64,000 nt of DNA, from the NCBI GenBank assembly GCA_018650285.1, contig JABIGF010000003.1:1-64000 (forward strand), given 5' to 3'. The DNA is from Methanobacteriota archaeon. Lineage in GTDB: Archaea > Thermoplasmatota > Poseidoniia > Poseidoniales > Thalassarchaeaceae. Of the stretch, positions 26,046 to 36,419 are shown one piece after another. The position numbers and the translations under genes are program-made. Position 1 is the first letter of the stretch, and each line of letters begins with the position of its first letter. A model generated the notes under the pieces. It saw only the letters and a program-made list of their open reading frames with translations. It was not told the DNA's origin and ran no database searches.

Positions 26046-27428
26046 TCACTCTTTCTTGTCGTTAGGATGATACTTGTCAATCCACTGTTGGTCAAGTCGA
26101 ACAAGGTACTTTGTCTCAATGTTGGACATCAAATTCCAACACAAGTCAAGTGTTTCATCGATACTACGGTCTTCGTATCTATCTTGACGTAGGAACTTGT
26201 CCTCGAATAGACCGGAGAAGGAAAGCAGTTGCTTGTCACGCTCATTTAGCGCATCTTCACCGACAATAGCCACGAGACCACGTAGTTCACGGCCTTGTGC
26301 GTATGCAGCATACATTTGGTCAGACACACATTTGTGATCTTCACGTGTGGTCTTTTCTCCAATTGTTCCACCCATCAGGCGGGATAGACTTGGAAGAACG
26401 TTGATTGGTGGGTAAATACCACTTCCGTGTAATTCACGAGAAATCACAATTTGGCCTTCAGTAATATATCCTGAAAGGTCAGGTATTGGATGGGTAATAT
26501 CGTCACCAGGCATGGTTAGGATAGGGAATTGGGTAATTGACCCCTTCTTCCCCTTCACTAGCCCTGCACGTTCGTAGAGCATTGCTAGGTCAGTGTACAT
26601 GTATCCAGGATAACCACGTCGTCCAGGCACTTCTTCACGAGCTGCTCCAATTTGGCGCAGTGCGTCACAGTAATTTGTAACGTCAGTATAGATAACCAAT
26701 ACGTGGTAATCTTGCTCAAATGCGAGGTATTCTGCTGCTGTAAGAGCCAATCTTGGTGTAATCAAACGCTCCACCGCTGGGTCATCTGCTAGATTGACGA
26801 ATAGAACCGCGTTCTCTAGAGCGCCAGTGCGCTCCAAATCGCTTCTAAAGAAATTGTATTCTTCTGCTGTAATTCCCATAGCACAGAATACAACAATAAA
26901 TTCTTCATCGCTTGCAGTCAACTTTGCCTGACGAGCGATTTGTAGAGCGATATCGTTGTGTGGTAGACCTGATGCGCTGAAAATTGGCAACTTCTGACCA
27001 CGGACAAGTGTTGTACAGCAGTCAATTGCACTGATTCCAGTCTGAATGAAATCGTGTGGGCTCTGACGAGCATACGGATTGATTGCAGCACCGATAATGT
27101 CTGCATTCCCTTCAGCAATAATTTCTGGGCCGCCGTCACGAGGACGACCTGCACCGTCTAGAATTCTGCCGATTAGGTCCTTACTAACTGGGAGTTTGAA
27201 CACATCACCAAGGAACTTGACGCCTGTTGTTCTGTCAACACCTGCTGTGCCTTCGAAAACTTGCACAACGACCATATCGTCGCTGGTATCTAGAACTTGG
27301 CCGTTCTTCATGCTGCCATCATTGAGGCGCAATTCTACAATTTCACCAAAAGCGACTGGCTCAGTCTTATTCAGGAACACGAGTGGTCCCTTAACGTCTG
27401 TAATAGTACGATATTCTTTTCCTGCCAT
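26046..27428 (-). CDS. atpB: A-type ATP synthase subunit B
   Basis: This 460-residue non-catalytic head subunit is homologous to V-ATPase B. It has the beta-barrel start ([18 protein letters not shown]), a nucleotide-binding fold without a P-loop ([17 protein letters not shown]) and [15 protein letters not shown]. Its C-terminal helical domain contributes arginines to the catalytic interface. It lies 12 bases downstream of atpA. Confidence 0.97.
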   Translation of the reverse strand: MAGKEYRTITDVKGPLVFLNKTEPVAFGEIVELRLNDGSMKNGQVLDTSDDMVVVQVFEGTAGVDRTTGVKFLGDVFKLPVSKDLIGRILDGAGRPRDGGPEIIAEGNADIIGAAINPYARQSPHDFIQTGISAIDCCTTLVRGQKLPIFSASGLPHNDIALQIARQAKLTASDEEFIVVFCAMGITAEEYNFFRSDLERTGALENAVLFVNLADDPAVERLITPRLALTAAEYLAFEQDYHVLVIYTDVTNYCDALRQIGAAREEVPGRRGYPGYMYTDLAMLYERAGLVKGKKGSITQFPILTMPGDDITHPIPDLSGYITEGQIVISRELHGSGIYPPINVLPSLSRLMGGTIGEKTTREDHKCVSDQMYAAYAQGRELRGLVAIVGEDALNERDKQLLSFSGLFEDKFLRQDRYEDRSIDETLDLCWNLMSNIETKYLVRLDQQWIDKYHPNDKKE

Positions 27429-27440
27429 CTAAATTCCCCC

Positions 27441-29180
27441 TTAATTCTCCTCCGCCGCAGCGGCGATTTCTTTTGTCATTTCAGCAACTAAGCCTTCAAT
27501 TCGAGTTAGATAATCTCCTTCAAACCGGGCACGCATCAAATCGCTACGAGCTGGAACGTTCACAACGTCCTCTAACAATCCACCTGCTTCAATTGCATTC
27601 TTTGCTTCAGTCTGGAAAGTAAGAATTGCCTTTGCCATCAAGTATTGCTGCTCAACACCAGTGTATGCATCTATTTCATGGAACGCATTCTGTTGCAAGA
27701 AGTATTCACGAATCATTCGTGCAACTTCCAAAGTCAATTGCTGGTCAATTGGCAGTGCGTCAGAACCGACTAACTGAACAATCTCTTGCAACTCTGCTTC
27801 AACTTGAAGCAAACTGCTAATCTCTGTTCTGATTTCAGGGAAGTCAGCAGCGATGTTATCCTTGAACCACTGGTCAAGTGACTGTGGGTACAACGAATAT
27901 GAGTTCAGCCAGTTGATTGCTGGGAAGTGACGCTGCCTTGCGAGAGGTGCATCAAGACCCCAGAAAACCTTCACAATACGAAGAGTTCCTTGACTGACAG
28001 GTTCGGAAATATCACCACCAGGTGGAGATACCGCTCCAATCACAGTAACTGAACCATCTTCACCTTCTAGTGTCTCAACACGGCCAGCACGTTCGTAGAA
28101 CTCAGCCAAACGACTTGACAAGTAAGCAGGGTAACCCTCCTCACCAGGCATCTCTTCTAGACGTGATGAAATTTCACGCATTGCTTCTGCCCATCGACTG
28201 GTTGAATCTGCCATTAGAGCAACATCGTAACCCATGTCACGGAAATATTCAGCAATTGTGATTCCTGTGTATACAGATGCTTCACGAGCCGCTACCGGCA
28301 TGTTGGAAGTATTTGCAATCATCACAGTTCGATTCATCAACGGCTTACCGGTATTTGGATCAATCAAGTGAGGGAATTCATCCAACACTTCTGTCATTTC
28401 GTTACCACGTTCACCACAGCCAATGTAAACCACAATCTGTGCGTCAGAATACTTGGCCAATGACTGCTGAGTAACTGTCTTTCCGGAACCAAATGGGCCA
28501 GGAATACCTGCTGCTCCACCCTTTGCAAGTGGGAACAGGAAATCAAGAATACGCATACCGGTAACAAGCGGAGTATCTGGTGCATACTTCTGCATGTAAG
28601 GTCGCGGTGTACGTACCGGCCACTTCTGCATCATTGCAATCTCTGTCCCATCATCCAATGTACATACAGTTTCAGAGACGGTGAAATCGCCACCCTTGAT
28701 ACTCTTAATTGTACCACTCATTTTTGGAGGAATCATGATTTTGTGAGCAATTGTCTCTGTTTCCTGAACAGTTCCAATTGTTTGCCCACCCTCTACCTTG
28801 TCGCCTTTCTTAGCAACAGGTTCGAAGGTCCACTTCCTCTCTTGATCAAGTCCATCAGCATCAACACCTCTAGTGATGAAAGTACCCATCTTCTCCTGCA
28901 TAACAGGTAGAGGTCGCTGAATCCCATCATAAATTTGGGTCAGCAAACCAGGGCCGAGTTGCACAGCCAAAGTGAGACCTGTGTTAATCACAGGCTCTCC
29001 TGGCCGCACACCCGAGGTATCTTCATACACCTGGATAACTGCTTTTTCACCGTGCAATTCGATAACTTCTCCCATCAGGCCTTCGTCACCAACACGTACC
29101 ACATCATACATTTTCGCATCTAATCCAATCGCTGTAACCACTGGTCCAGATATTCTGTATATTTGTCCATTTTCGCTCAT
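27441..29180 (-). CDS. atpA: A-type ATP synthase catalytic subunit A
   Basis: This 579-residue catalytic subunit makes or hydrolyses ATP. Walker A is GPFGSGKTV (about 236-244). The 90-residue bulge typical of A/V-type A subunits is present (about 110-200), with catalytic-site patterns [11 protein letters not shown] and [13 protein letters not shown]. No intein interrupts the P-loop, unlike in several archaea. It sits between atpF and atpB with short gaps. Confidence 0.97.
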   Translation of the reverse strand: MSENGQIYRISGPVVTAIGLDAKMYDVVRVGDEGLMGEVIELHGEKAVIQVYEDTSGVRPGEPVINTGLTLAVQLGPGLLTQIYDGIQRPLPVMQEKMGTFITRGVDADGLDQERKWTFEPVAKKGDKVEGGQTIGTVQETETIAHKIMIPPKMSGTIKSIKGGDFTVSETVCTLDDGTEIAMMQKWPVRTPRPYMQKYAPDTPLVTGMRILDFLFPLAKGGAAGIPGPFGSGKTVTQQSLAKYSDAQIVVYIGCGERGNEMTEVLDEFPHLIDPNTGKPLMNRTVMIANTSNMPVAAREASVYTGITIAEYFRDMGYDVALMADSTSRWAEAMREISSRLEEMPGEEGYPAYLSSRLAEFYERAGRVETLEGEDGSVTVIGAVSPPGGDISEPVSQGTLRIVKVFWGLDAPLARQRHFPAINWLNSYSLYPQSLDQWFKDNIAADFPEIRTEISSLLQVEAELQEIVQLVGSDALPIDQQLTLEVARMIREYFLQQNAFHEIDAYTGVEQQYLMAKAILTFQTEAKNAIEAGGLLEDVVNVPARSDLMRARFEGDYLTRIEGLVAEMTKEIAAAAEEN

Positions 29181-29212
29181 TTATTCACTTCCTTCTAATT
29201 ATTATTTGAGTT

Positions 29213-29512
29213 TCACTTCCAGAGGTCGACTCCTATGGCACTCTTAATCTGCTCTCGCAGGGTATTATCCTGCTCAGTGCCGATGCCAAGAAACGTCGGA
29301 GAAATGCTATCCGACAGCTGGATGCGAAGCCTGTCGGGCATTTTTAGTAGGTCAGCAGCGTCAATTACGACAATACCAACCTCCTTGTCATTGAGGAGTT
29401 GACGCAAATCTTGTTGCATCTCCTCTTCATTGGGTGGATTTAGTATGCGGGTAACTCCCGCAAGTTGAAATCCGAGGGTAAATGATTGTGTGCCTACTAC
29501 TGCTATCTCCAT
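29213..29512 (-). CDS. atpF: A-type ATP synthase subunit F
   Basis: This 99-residue small rotor subunit has a Rossmann-like fold: EIAVVGTQSFTLGFQLAG, NDKEVGIVVIDAADL, then a C-terminal flexible helix. It binds subunit D in the central stalk and can influence ATP hydrolysis in homologues. Nine bases separate it from atpC. Confidence 0.92.
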   Translation of the reverse strand: MEIAVVGTQSFTLGFQLAGVTRILNPPNEEEMQQDLRQLLNDKEVGIVVIDAADLLKMPDRLRIQLSDSISPTFLGIGTEQDNTLREQIKSAIGVDLWK

Positions 29513-29521
29513 TTTTTCACC

Positions 29522-30568
29522 TCAGATCAATAAATGTGCTTCGAGAACATCAATTTCAAGTCCTGCTGCTTTCCCACGTGCTAATAGACGCAAGTTGCGA
29601 ACTTCTGTGACTTTGCTCTCTATGTAATGGATGACAGGGAATGCTGATACCGGATTAAGTAAAGACATCTTGCGCAGTAATGACATGCGCTGACCTGTTA
29701 CAATACTCACTATTGGGTCCAATGTCCCTTGCTCGTTTGAAGCAGCGAGTGCTTCATCCATACCTGTGTCATCAAATCCATTCGCACGACGTAAAATCTC
29801 TAACAAAGCGGCTCCATCAGCTGCCTGTTCCGCTTGACGCAAGGTAGCAGCACTCAACTTGCCACCTTTAATCATCAATGCACTACGTTGGTCTACTGAA
29901 AGACCTTGACGCATTGCTCGGAAAAGATTGATTACATTTCGGTGATCAATTTCTGCTCTTAAGTAACGAGATAGTAGTGAGTTTGTGCTTGGCAATGTCT
30001 CTAGAGATGCTTTGTAGTAATGAGCATCTAGGGCGTCTTCCATTTGCATAAGTGATGCACTGGAATCCAAATCAGAGAGCGCTCGCCCGTAGCGAGTACC
30101 GCTCAATGCAGATACTACATCACCTAAATCATCGCTCTGTTTGACGATTTCTAGCCATTTATTATTTTCTTCATTTTCTTCAGGCAATACTTGATGGGCA
30201 AGAGTTTCGTAATCCACGCCACTTCGAACAGCTCTCAGAACGGTCTTTGCCTTCTGATAACCGAAACGGTCAACGTAAATTGATACTACTTCCTTCAAAT
30301 TGCCTTGGCAATATCCGAGCACTTGTGCTAAGTCTCGGTCCATGTTATGGTTTAGAGCAGCCTCGATGAGGTCCGCACCGCTGAGTCTAGTAGCATACAC
30401 GTCCATTTCTGAACGGTATCCAAACTCAGCGATGCTGGCAGCGATGGCATCAGGCTCCTGCTGTAGCAGTTGCCGCATGCGGGTGGCATCAATCAGGTTC
30501 GCCTTTCTCGTCTTACTACGAGCTGCAGCGTAGGCCCAATTTGAACCACCTTTTGCCATCATTGTCAT
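29522..30568 (-). CDS. atpC: A-type ATP synthase subunit C (d-like)
   Basis: This 348-residue all-helical funnel subunit couples the central stalk to the K ring. It shows the family start WAYAAARSKTRKANLI and repeats of three-helix bundles, ending near EVRNLRLLARGKAAGLE. The ATG at 30568 follows GGAGGTTGA at ideal distance, so the longer frame to 30589 is not used. It lies between atpE and atpF. Confidence 0.93.
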   Translation of the reverse strand: MTMMAKGGSNWAYAAARSKTRKANLIDATRMRQLLQQEPDAIAASIAEFGYRSEMDVYATRLSGADLIEAALNHNMDRDLAQVLGYCQGNLKEVVSIYVDRFGYQKAKTVLRAVRSGVDYETLAHQVLPEENEENNKWLEIVKQSDDLGDVVSALSGTRYGRALSDLDSSASLMQMEDALDAHYYKASLETLPSTNSLLSRYLRAEIDHRNVINLFRAMRQGLSVDQRSALMIKGGKLSAATLRQAEQAADGAALLEILRRANGFDDTGMDEALAASNEQGTLDPIVSIVTGQRMSLLRKMSLLNPVSAFPVIHYIESKVTEVRNLRLLARGKAAGLEIDVLEAHLLI

Positions 30569-30585
30569 TTTTTCAACCTCCAAAC

Positions 30586-31155
30586 TCAAGCGTCACCAAA
30601 TAGTGTCGTACTCACAGATGAGAGAGAACTGCTCCAAGCATCTTCTAAGCGACCATCGAAGCGGTAGTCAAGAACTACGCTTCCGTCACTTGTCTGCAGG
30701 ACAAAGCCACCTAGGCCACTAACATCGTCTCCAATGTCAAAACCTGTTCCGGCCTTCTCCAATGCTGCTCGGTCAAGGGCAACTGGGCAGAGAACCATAT
30801 TCTTCTCTGCATCCTTCTTTGCCTCTGACACAAGATGCTTTAGCAGGCCTGAACGACCTGCTAACTTTGCAGATGCCACTTCTTCCTTCGCCGCCGCCCA
30901 TGTTGCATCCAACTCTTCGCGCTTTGCGACTAGTTGGGCGTTCTGGTTGGCTTGACGGGTCGAAGCGACACTCTCTGTCTCTATCTGTGTACACTCTCGC
31001 TCTGCACGTGCGACTGCGTCGTCGTGAAGAGCGGCAGCGACTGCCTTTGCATCATCAAGTATACTCTTGGCTTCAGTGTCTGCAGCACTAGTGATGGCTT
31101 TCGCCTCCTTCTTTGCCGCAGTTGCGATTTCACTCGCCAATGCATCTAACGACAT
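30586..31155 (-). CDS. atpE: A-type ATP synthase subunit E (peripheral stalk)
   Basis: This 189-residue peripheral stalk subunit has a long N-terminal coiled coil rich in Ala and Glu (about 5-110), then a globular C-terminal domain that docks on subunits A and B. It pairs with subunit H. GGAGGATGA lies just before the ATG at 31155, which fixes the start and avoids the overlap with atpK seen in the longer frame. Confidence 0.9.
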   Translation of the reverse strand: MSLDALASEIATAAKKEAKAITSAADTEAKSILDDAKAVAAALHDDAVARAERECTQIETESVASTRQANQNAQLVAKREELDATWAAAKEEVASAKLAGRSGLLKHLVSEAKKDAEKNMVLCPVALDRAALEKAGTGFDIGDDVSGLGGFVLQTSDGSVVLDYRFDGRLEDAWSSSLSSVSTTLFGDA

Positions 31156-31189
31156 GTTTTCATCCTCCGGGAATTTTTCCACAGGGATC

Positions 31190-31507
31190 TCACATAGCGA
31201 AGATTGCACCGAATCCAAGGATCACAATGGTCTCAGGGAGAGCAGTAAACAAGATAGCAATACCTAGTTTTCCGCTATCTTCCGCTACCATTCCAACCGC
31301 TGCTGCGCCAATTTGTCCCTGGCTGATACCAGTTCCAACACCGGCAAACCCAAGTGCAATTCCTGCACCTAGAGGCATACCCCAGCTGTATCCAGTTCCG
31401 TTTGCGATCGCATCTGCCTTAGCAGCAGCAACAGTGTCCATAAAAAGGACTACCGCAGCCATGCCGACAAGCATCCACAGTGCCATATTCAATGTTCTTA
31501 CATTCAT
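31190..31507 (-). CDS. atpK: A-type ATP synthase subunit K (c-ring proteolipid)
   Basis: This 105-residue rotor-ring proteolipid has an N-terminal hydrophobic segment (about 8-27) that is probably a cleaved signal or extra helix. It is followed by one c-type hairpin. Helix 1 has GAGIALGFAGVGTGISQGQI, and helix 2 carries the ion-binding Glu92 in ALPETIVIL. A Gln/Ser near the site leaves the H+ versus Na+ choice open. GGAGGA sits nine bases before the ATG at 31507, which sets the start. This is a single hairpin, not a duplicated form. Confidence 0.92.
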   Translation of the reverse strand: MNVRTLNMALWMLVGMAAVVLFMDTVAAAKADAIANGTGYSWGMPLGAGIALGFAGVGTGISQGQIGAAAVGMVAEDSGKLGIAILFTALPETIVILGFGAIFAM

Positions 31508-31564
31508 TTTTTTCATTCCTCCAATTTTTTTTCCTAACAATATTTTTTGTATTGGAATTTGATA

Positions 31565-34090
31565 TCACTCAACCTCAACATACCTTGGATTGAAACCGAA
31601 GGGTGCAAAGACATCCCCGGCTACCTCGTAGAATTGCTTCATCCACTCGACGAGGTGAAGACGAGCGGTGTGGATATTTGGACTGAAAACTCCTAACACC
31701 CAGGCAAATGCTTGGATACCAAGCCAAGCAAAGAACATAATCATTACAGAATAAGAGCCGCCGCCAACGAGGGCCCCTACAAAGAATGAACACATGAAGA
31801 AGGTAGTTGCTACCTTAACGACTGCAAACTCATTTTTACGCATGATTATTGCAGTAAATACTGCGCTTACTAACAATACAAGAGCCAAGTCAAGATATTC
31901 AGCACCTGTAAAGAAGAGGCCAAATAATCCTGTCATACCAACGCCTATCCACATGTTGAATCCACTCAACTCTTGTGGTAAGCGCTTTCCAAACAACTTG
32001 ACTACAATTGCAAGAATGAATGGGATGAATACCGCCCATGCAACTGGACCTTCAACACCATGGTGCGCCATAGTCTCAATTGCCCCAAGCATACCAGTAC
32101 CTTCGTGTGCATCGCCATAGAACAAGACATTGCCTAACTCAGCAATTTTTACACCGACTAAACCAACTAATGCAATACGCATGTATGAAATGACGTTGCT
32201 GATAATTCCAAATGGTTCAATGAGGGAAAGAATTGCACTGATTCCCATCGGGTATCCGTGGTACTTCCAAGTTGCATAGAAGAGCATGAAGATTCCAATA
32301 GCTAGAACAGTGCCGCCAAATGTCATCATAGTTCCAAGGAAATCAAGGTAGCCCTCACCTGAGTGCGACCCCGAACCAATTACCATGTAGGCATAGGCTA
32401 GTAAAAAGCCACCAACAGTGATTGCAATCCATGAACCCTTATCGAAGAATGCTGTAACAAAGCCACGGTTTCCGTGGCTATCTCCAACAACCATCACATC
32501 TCTAAATCCTATGAAGAGACCGAGCAATATGTGAGCCACACCAATGTATATTGAAAGCAGAATGAGATTCATCAAATCTGAACTGACTCTGTGGAATGGG
32601 AATCCAAGTGAAAGTCCGAATGGTAATCCGTGTGATACACCCATGAATGAGAAGAGAGACATGTCATTGGTTGTCCAGTGAATTTCTCCTCCATGTGGAT
32701 ATAGGTAACTAGGCCAAGACGCCCACGCGGGCGCGTGGCTTGGAGACCAGTGGCATCCTGTAGCAACTGCTTCACTCATTCCATGAGTTGCCACAGCATC
32801 GCAGGCGTAATGCGGTAAGATTTCAAAACCAGCAAATTCTCCGAATATATAGCCAAATAATACCGTTGAAAGTCCAATATACATCAGCAACTTAGAAGCA
32901 AGGAATCCTTGATCAGTATGGCCAATCTTTTGGTAAAGTGCGTAAGCAAGTGCAAGAGTGCCTATTCCATAGAGCATATCTCCAAGCATTAAACCGAAGA
33001 AAAGTGGATAGGTGATGAACATGAAAAGAGTAGGATCTACCTTGCGGTATGCTGGACGGCCCATCATATCAACAACTAACTCAAATGGTTTTGATGCGTG
33101 ACGCTCTGCAAACTTAATTGGAGGCAATTCCGCACTCTCGTCATGATGTCCATGACCACCGCCACCTGGTACCACTTTGTACTTCTCAATGTCAACATGA
33201 AGACAAGTATCAGCTAATGCTTCACGAATTTCAGGCTCTTGTATTGATTCAACCCATCCATCTATCACGAATGCATGCTCACTAACGGCTAGATGAACAG
33301 CCCCATTTGCTATTGTCAAATCACGCTCAAGTAATTCGATTCCGCCAAGCAAGGTTGTACCATTGTTTTGCGCCCAATCATCGAGTTCCGCTTGTAAATT
33401 ATTGCGCTCAGATGAAAGACTATCTGTATTATCGGATAACTGCTGCAATCTGCTAGAGATTGTGCCACTTCCTTCTGGAACCATAAGTGCGGTAAAACCA
33501 CCATCATCAAGTGATGATTGAACTGCAGAAGTAAATTCCTTCTTTGAGAATACTGCCACGACATTTGGTTTGCCTTCTGAAATGAATGCTTCACCTGCTC
33601 CTGCTGCTGCCGCTTTGGCAATTGCTACATCCTTGATTGTGCCAACAAAACTGACAATGGAATCATAGCCTGAAAGCAAATCTAAATCAAGACCTAAAGG
33701 CGACAACAATTCAAGAATTGCCATTTCATCGCTAATTGTTTCAAGTTCTGAATCAATTTCTCCTAAACGGTCAAGATGGCCAAGCATTTCTCCTACTAAT
33801 GTTGGTAAATCTGCTGCCAACTTCAAACGAATTGAACTTGGGTCCAATAGCACCTTTGTATCACCTGTATCTATCTGAGATACAGCGCTACGGAAGAGAT
33901 TGAGTTCACGCCCAACTTTTGGTGACTCACCCGTTGGATTACCAAGTGAGAAACCATCCTCACTTCCGCTGTAATCAACAAGATGTACTGCATTGACATC
34001 GGCCAATGCTTGGACTGCATCGTCAACTTTGGAAATAAGGCCTGCAGCAGTTAAGCGAGACATGCCTTGAGTTGTAAATTGACCCAACAT
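31565..34090 (-). CDS. atpI: A-type ATP synthase subunit I (a-like stator)
   Basis: This stator membrane subunit forms the ion half-channels against the K ring. It is about 841 residues long, with an N-terminal cytoplasmic half of coiled coil and alpha/beta lobes, then seven to eight membrane helices from about 355. The channel region holds conserved charged motifs near SYMRIALVGLVGVKIAELGN, including the essential Arg. A periplasmic loop with several His and Trp (about 420-480) is longer than usual. Start ATG at 34090 or GTG at 34096; both follow AGGTGAG. Confidence 0.95.
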   Translation of the reverse strand: MLGQFTTQGMSRLTAAGLISKVDDAVQALADVNAVHLVDYSGSEDGFSLGNPTGESPKVGRELNLFRSAVSQIDTGDTKVLLDPSSIRLKLAADLPTLVGEMLGHLDRLGEIDSELETISDEMAILELLSPLGLDLDLLSGYDSIVSFVGTIKDVAIAKAAAAGAGEAFISEGKPNVVAVFSKKEFTSAVQSSLDDGGFTALMVPEGSGTISSRLQQLSDNTDSLSSERNNLQAELDDWAQNNGTTLLGGIELLERDLTIANGAVHLAVSEHAFVIDGWVESIQEPEIREALADTCLHVDIEKYKVVPGGGGHGHHDESAELPPIKFAERHASKPFELVVDMMGRPAYRKVDPTLFMFITYPLFFGLMLGDMLYGIGTLALAYALYQKIGHTDQGFLASKLLMYIGLSTVLFGYIFGEFAGFEILPHYACDAVATHGMSEAVATGCHWSPSHAPAWASWPSYLYPHGGEIHWTTNDMSLFSFMGVSHGLPFGLSLGFPFHRVSSDLMNLILLSIYIGVAHILLGLFIGFRDVMVVGDSHGNRGFVTAFFDKGSWIAITVGGFLLAYAYMVIGSGSHSGEGYLDFLGTMMTFGGTVLAIGIFMLFYATWKYHGYPMGISAILSLIEPFGIISNVISYMRIALVGLVGVKIAELGNVLFYGDAHEGTGMLGAIETMAHHGVEGPVAWAVFIPFILAIVVKLFGKRLPQELSGFNMWIGVGMTGLFGLFFTGAEYLDLALVLLVSAVFTAIIMRKNEFAVVKVATTFFMCSFFVGALVGGGSYSVMIMFFAWLGIQAFAWVLGVFSPNIHTARLHLVEWMKQFYEVAGDVFAPFGFNPRYVEVE

Positions 34091-34113
34091 ACTCACCTAC
34101 AATGAATTATTTC

Positions 34114-34428
34114 TCATGCTCTAAATGAGTCTAGGACTGAATCTACTGCCGAACCACGATTACTTTCGCCACCGGTACGTATTGCTTCGAGTTCCTTCTC
34201 GCCCTTCTTTTGCACTTTACTAGCTGCCTTCCCTGCAGCAGAACGAGCAGAATCGACCATTTTGCCTGCATTTTCATCCGCTTCACGGCGGCCATCCGCA
34301 ATCATTGCAGACGCATCCACTCTTGCTTTTGCAACAATAGCAGAAGCATCTGTATGCGCCTTCGCAATGCGGTCGGCTGCCTTCTTCTCGGCATCTTTGA
34401 TTGAACGAAGAACTTCTTCACGTGACAC
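34114..34428 (-). CDS. atpH: A-type ATP synthase subunit H (peripheral stalk)
   Basis: This 104-residue helical stalk protein begins VSREEVLRSIKDAEKKAADR, with heptad and hendecad repeats of Ala, Lys and Glu along its length. It pairs with subunit E. It is the first gene of the operon. The GTG at 34428 is preferred because family members start just before this helix and AGGGTGG lies upstream. The longer frame would add an unrelated basic stretch overlapping the divergent gene. Confidence 0.85.
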   Translation of the reverse strand: MSREEVLRSIKDAEKKAADRIAKAHTDASAIVAKARVDASAMIADGRREADENAGKMVDSARSAAGKAASKVQKKGEKELEAIRTGGESNRGSAVDSVLDSFRA

Positions 34429-34455
34429 AAGTACCACCCTAAGGGTGATTGGGCG

Positions 34456-34475
34456 ACCAATAAACAGTTTATGAT
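34456..34475. promoter_or_regulatory. Shared divergent promoter region atpH / methyltransferase
   Basis: A minus-strand TATA-like TTTATT (34459-34464) lies about 31 bases before the atpH GTG, giving a nearly leaderless ATP synthase transcript. An overlapping plus-strand TTTATG lies about 38 bases before the methyltransferase TTG. The two elements almost share the same bases, so the two transcripts may compete. Confidence 0.35.
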
Positions 34476-34505
34476 TGTAACCGCCAGCCATATTGAATCC
34501 AACTC

Positions 34506-35273
34506 TTGGTTCCGACGCCTTCAAACACAAAACCCAAGACAGCCCCAACGGGGAAGAAGGTGGACAGTGAACACATTGGCGACTCCGATTGGTCGCAACT
34601 TCAAACTAATCTTGAAGCAACTATTCCGGTCTATGACCGTATTAACCGATTTGCCACACTTGGTCAAGATCAACGCTGGCGAAAGGGAGTTAGAGCACAA
34701 ATCACACCGGGAAGCGATGTTCTTGAAGTTGGATGTGGACCAGGCACATTTGCTGAACGAATTGAGGGTTGTGAAGTCACCTGCCTAGACCCAATCCCTG
34801 CGATGTTAGAGGTGGCTCGGCCGCGAGTTAACAATGCGCGCACCGCCCGTGGTGAAAGCGAAGCAACATTTGTTGAAGGGACTGCCGAATCTATACCACT
34901 AGATGACAACTCTTTCGACTTCGTTTGTTGCCTCTTCTCATTCCGTGATTTCCAAGATAAAAGGAAAGGCCTTGAAGAGATATTACGAGTTTTGAAACCA
35001 GGTGGGAAACTCATCATCTGCGATGCCGGGAAGGCGAACTTCCTGCACGGCTGGATGGGTTGGCTATGGATGAAAGTGTGGGTTGGAACATACGCCCGCT
35101 TGATTTGTAAACAAGATGACCACCCATGGAAATGGTTGACAAAAACCTATGTTCACTTTGGTACAACTCGTCAATACAAGAAAATGATGCGAGATGTTGG
35201 ATACACTCCTGTCAAAGGAAGATTACTATTCCCTGGCATGGCTGTACGCTTCATTGCCCAGAAATCAGAATAA
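34506..35273 (+). CDS. UbiE/MenG-like SAM-dependent methyltransferase
   Basis: This 255-residue class I methyltransferase has an N-terminal pattern typical of quinone C-methylases (IPVYDRINRFATLGQDQRWR). The SAM site is LEVGCGPGTF, followed by the acidic residue of motif II (CLDPIPAML) and LRVLKPGGKLIICD. A hydrophobic segment (HGWMGWLWMKVWVGTYARL) could contact membrane lipid. Its place beside geranylgeranyl reductase and prenyl synthase suggests a menaquinone-like or other prenyl-lipid substrate. The start may be TTG at 34506 or GTG at 34560. Confidence 0.72.
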   Translation: MVPTPSNTKPKTAPTGKKVDSEHIGDSDWSQLQTNLEATIPVYDRINRFATLGQDQRWRKGVRAQITPGSDVLEVGCGPGTFAERIEGCEVTCLDPIPAMLEVARPRVNNARTARGESEATFVEGTAESIPLDDNSFDFVCCLFSFRDFQDKRKGLEEILRVLKPGGKLIICDAGKANFLHGWMGWLWMKVWVGTYARLICKQDDHPWKWLTKTYVHFGTTRQYKKMMRDVGYTPVKGRLLFPGMAVRFIAQKSE

Positions 35274-35285
35274 TGGCATTTGCCT

Positions 35286-36419
35286 TCAAATGATACCGAA
35301 TGGTCGGCGACAATCAACGGCACGGCGAAGCCCATTTGTCCCTAGTAATCGCATTGCCAACTCGGTGGTGAAATCGTTACGACAGAAGGTCCAAAAGAGA
35401 TTTTTTGAACGTCGAGAAATACGCAACTGCTTCCCCATTGTTGCTGTAAGTGCTCTATCATATGCGGATAATGATGCGCCTCCATTTAAATTTGAAATAA
35501 TTGTATCCGCCGCAAATTTACCTGAAACTATCGCCTGACCTATTCCGCCACCATTTGATGGCATCACTAGGCCAGCCGCATCACCTACCGCCAAAACATT
35601 GTCATTGACAGCAGATTTTACTTTGCCACCCAATGGAATCCAACCACCCCCATAGGAATGTATTGTCAAGTCAAGACCTTCACAAAAGGTGTCAAGACGC
35701 TGTTTTAATGGGATACCGAGATTATCGTAATGAACTCCAATCCCCACATTTGCAATCTCTCCTTTAGGAATTATCCAAGCATAGCCTCTAGGGGCGACAC
35801 TACCCATGAAAATATCAAACGAATCAGAATCATGCCCACTAACTTGAGCGTTAATCGTTGGCAACTGTACCCCTGGTCTCTCAACACCACCGCGTAACCT
35901 TCCAACGTGCGCTAGAGCCCCAGATGCATCTATCACATAATCTGCAGTAAACGAACCGTTGTTTGTGCGATAGACTTCACGATTGAGCTTTTTCTGCTTT
36001 TGCACCTTTCTCAACTCTGTAGCAGTTCTAATTTCCGCACCATTAGAAACTGCTCTATCTGCTAGGTGTCCATCAAATTGTAATCGATGAGCCCCATAGC
36101 AATCAAGACCGAATCCATATTCTTTCATTGATGGAGTGTAGACTCTCATCCAATCAAGATATTGACCCAATACGTGGTCAGGAAACTGCCAATAATCATT
36201 CAACCATGCATCATCTTTGATGAGAGGGAATGCATCTGACATTTCACCCCAAACAGGTACACATTCCCCACATTGTGCAGGATTTCCAACTGTATTCCTC
36301 CGCTCAATAACCAGCACATCCATGCCGGCTTCCGCCAACCTGTTTGCTGCTGTTGAACCACCTGGGCCAGCCCCTACCACCAACACTTGGCGATGTTCTG
36401 GCTCGCTGCGCTCACTCAT
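35286..36419 (-). CDS. Geranylgeranyl reductase family flavoprotein
   Basis: This 377-residue FAD enzyme saturates the isoprenoid chains of archaeal membrane lipids, or geranylgeranyl groups on quinones. It has a Rossmann FAD motif (VGAGPGGSTAANRLA), the family-specific PAQCGECVP, a substrate-lobe segment PRGYAWIIPKG, and the second FAD motif NVLAVGDAAGLVMPSNGGGI. It overlaps the prenyl synthase stop by eight bases, so the pair forms one transcript making and then reducing prenyl chains. Exact substrate not fixed by sequence. Confidence 0.87.
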   Translation of the reverse strand: MSERSEPEHRQVLVVGAGPGGSTAANRLAEAGMDVLVIERRNTVGNPAQCGECVPVWGEMSDAFPLIKDDAWLNDYWQFPDHVLGQYLDWMRVYTPSMKEYGFGLDCYGAHRLQFDGHLADRAVSNGAEIRTATELRKVQKQKKLNREVYRTNNGSFTADYVIDASGALAHVGRLRGGVERPGVQLPTINAQVSGHDSDSFDIFMGSVAPRGYAWIIPKGEIANVGIGVHYDNLGIPLKQRLDTFCEGLDLTIHSYGGGWIPLGGKVKSAVNDNVLAVGDAAGLVMPSNGGGIGQAIVSGKFAADTIISNLNGGASLSAYDRALTATMGKQLRISRRSKNLFWTFCRNDFTTELAMRLLGTNGLRRAVDCRRPFGII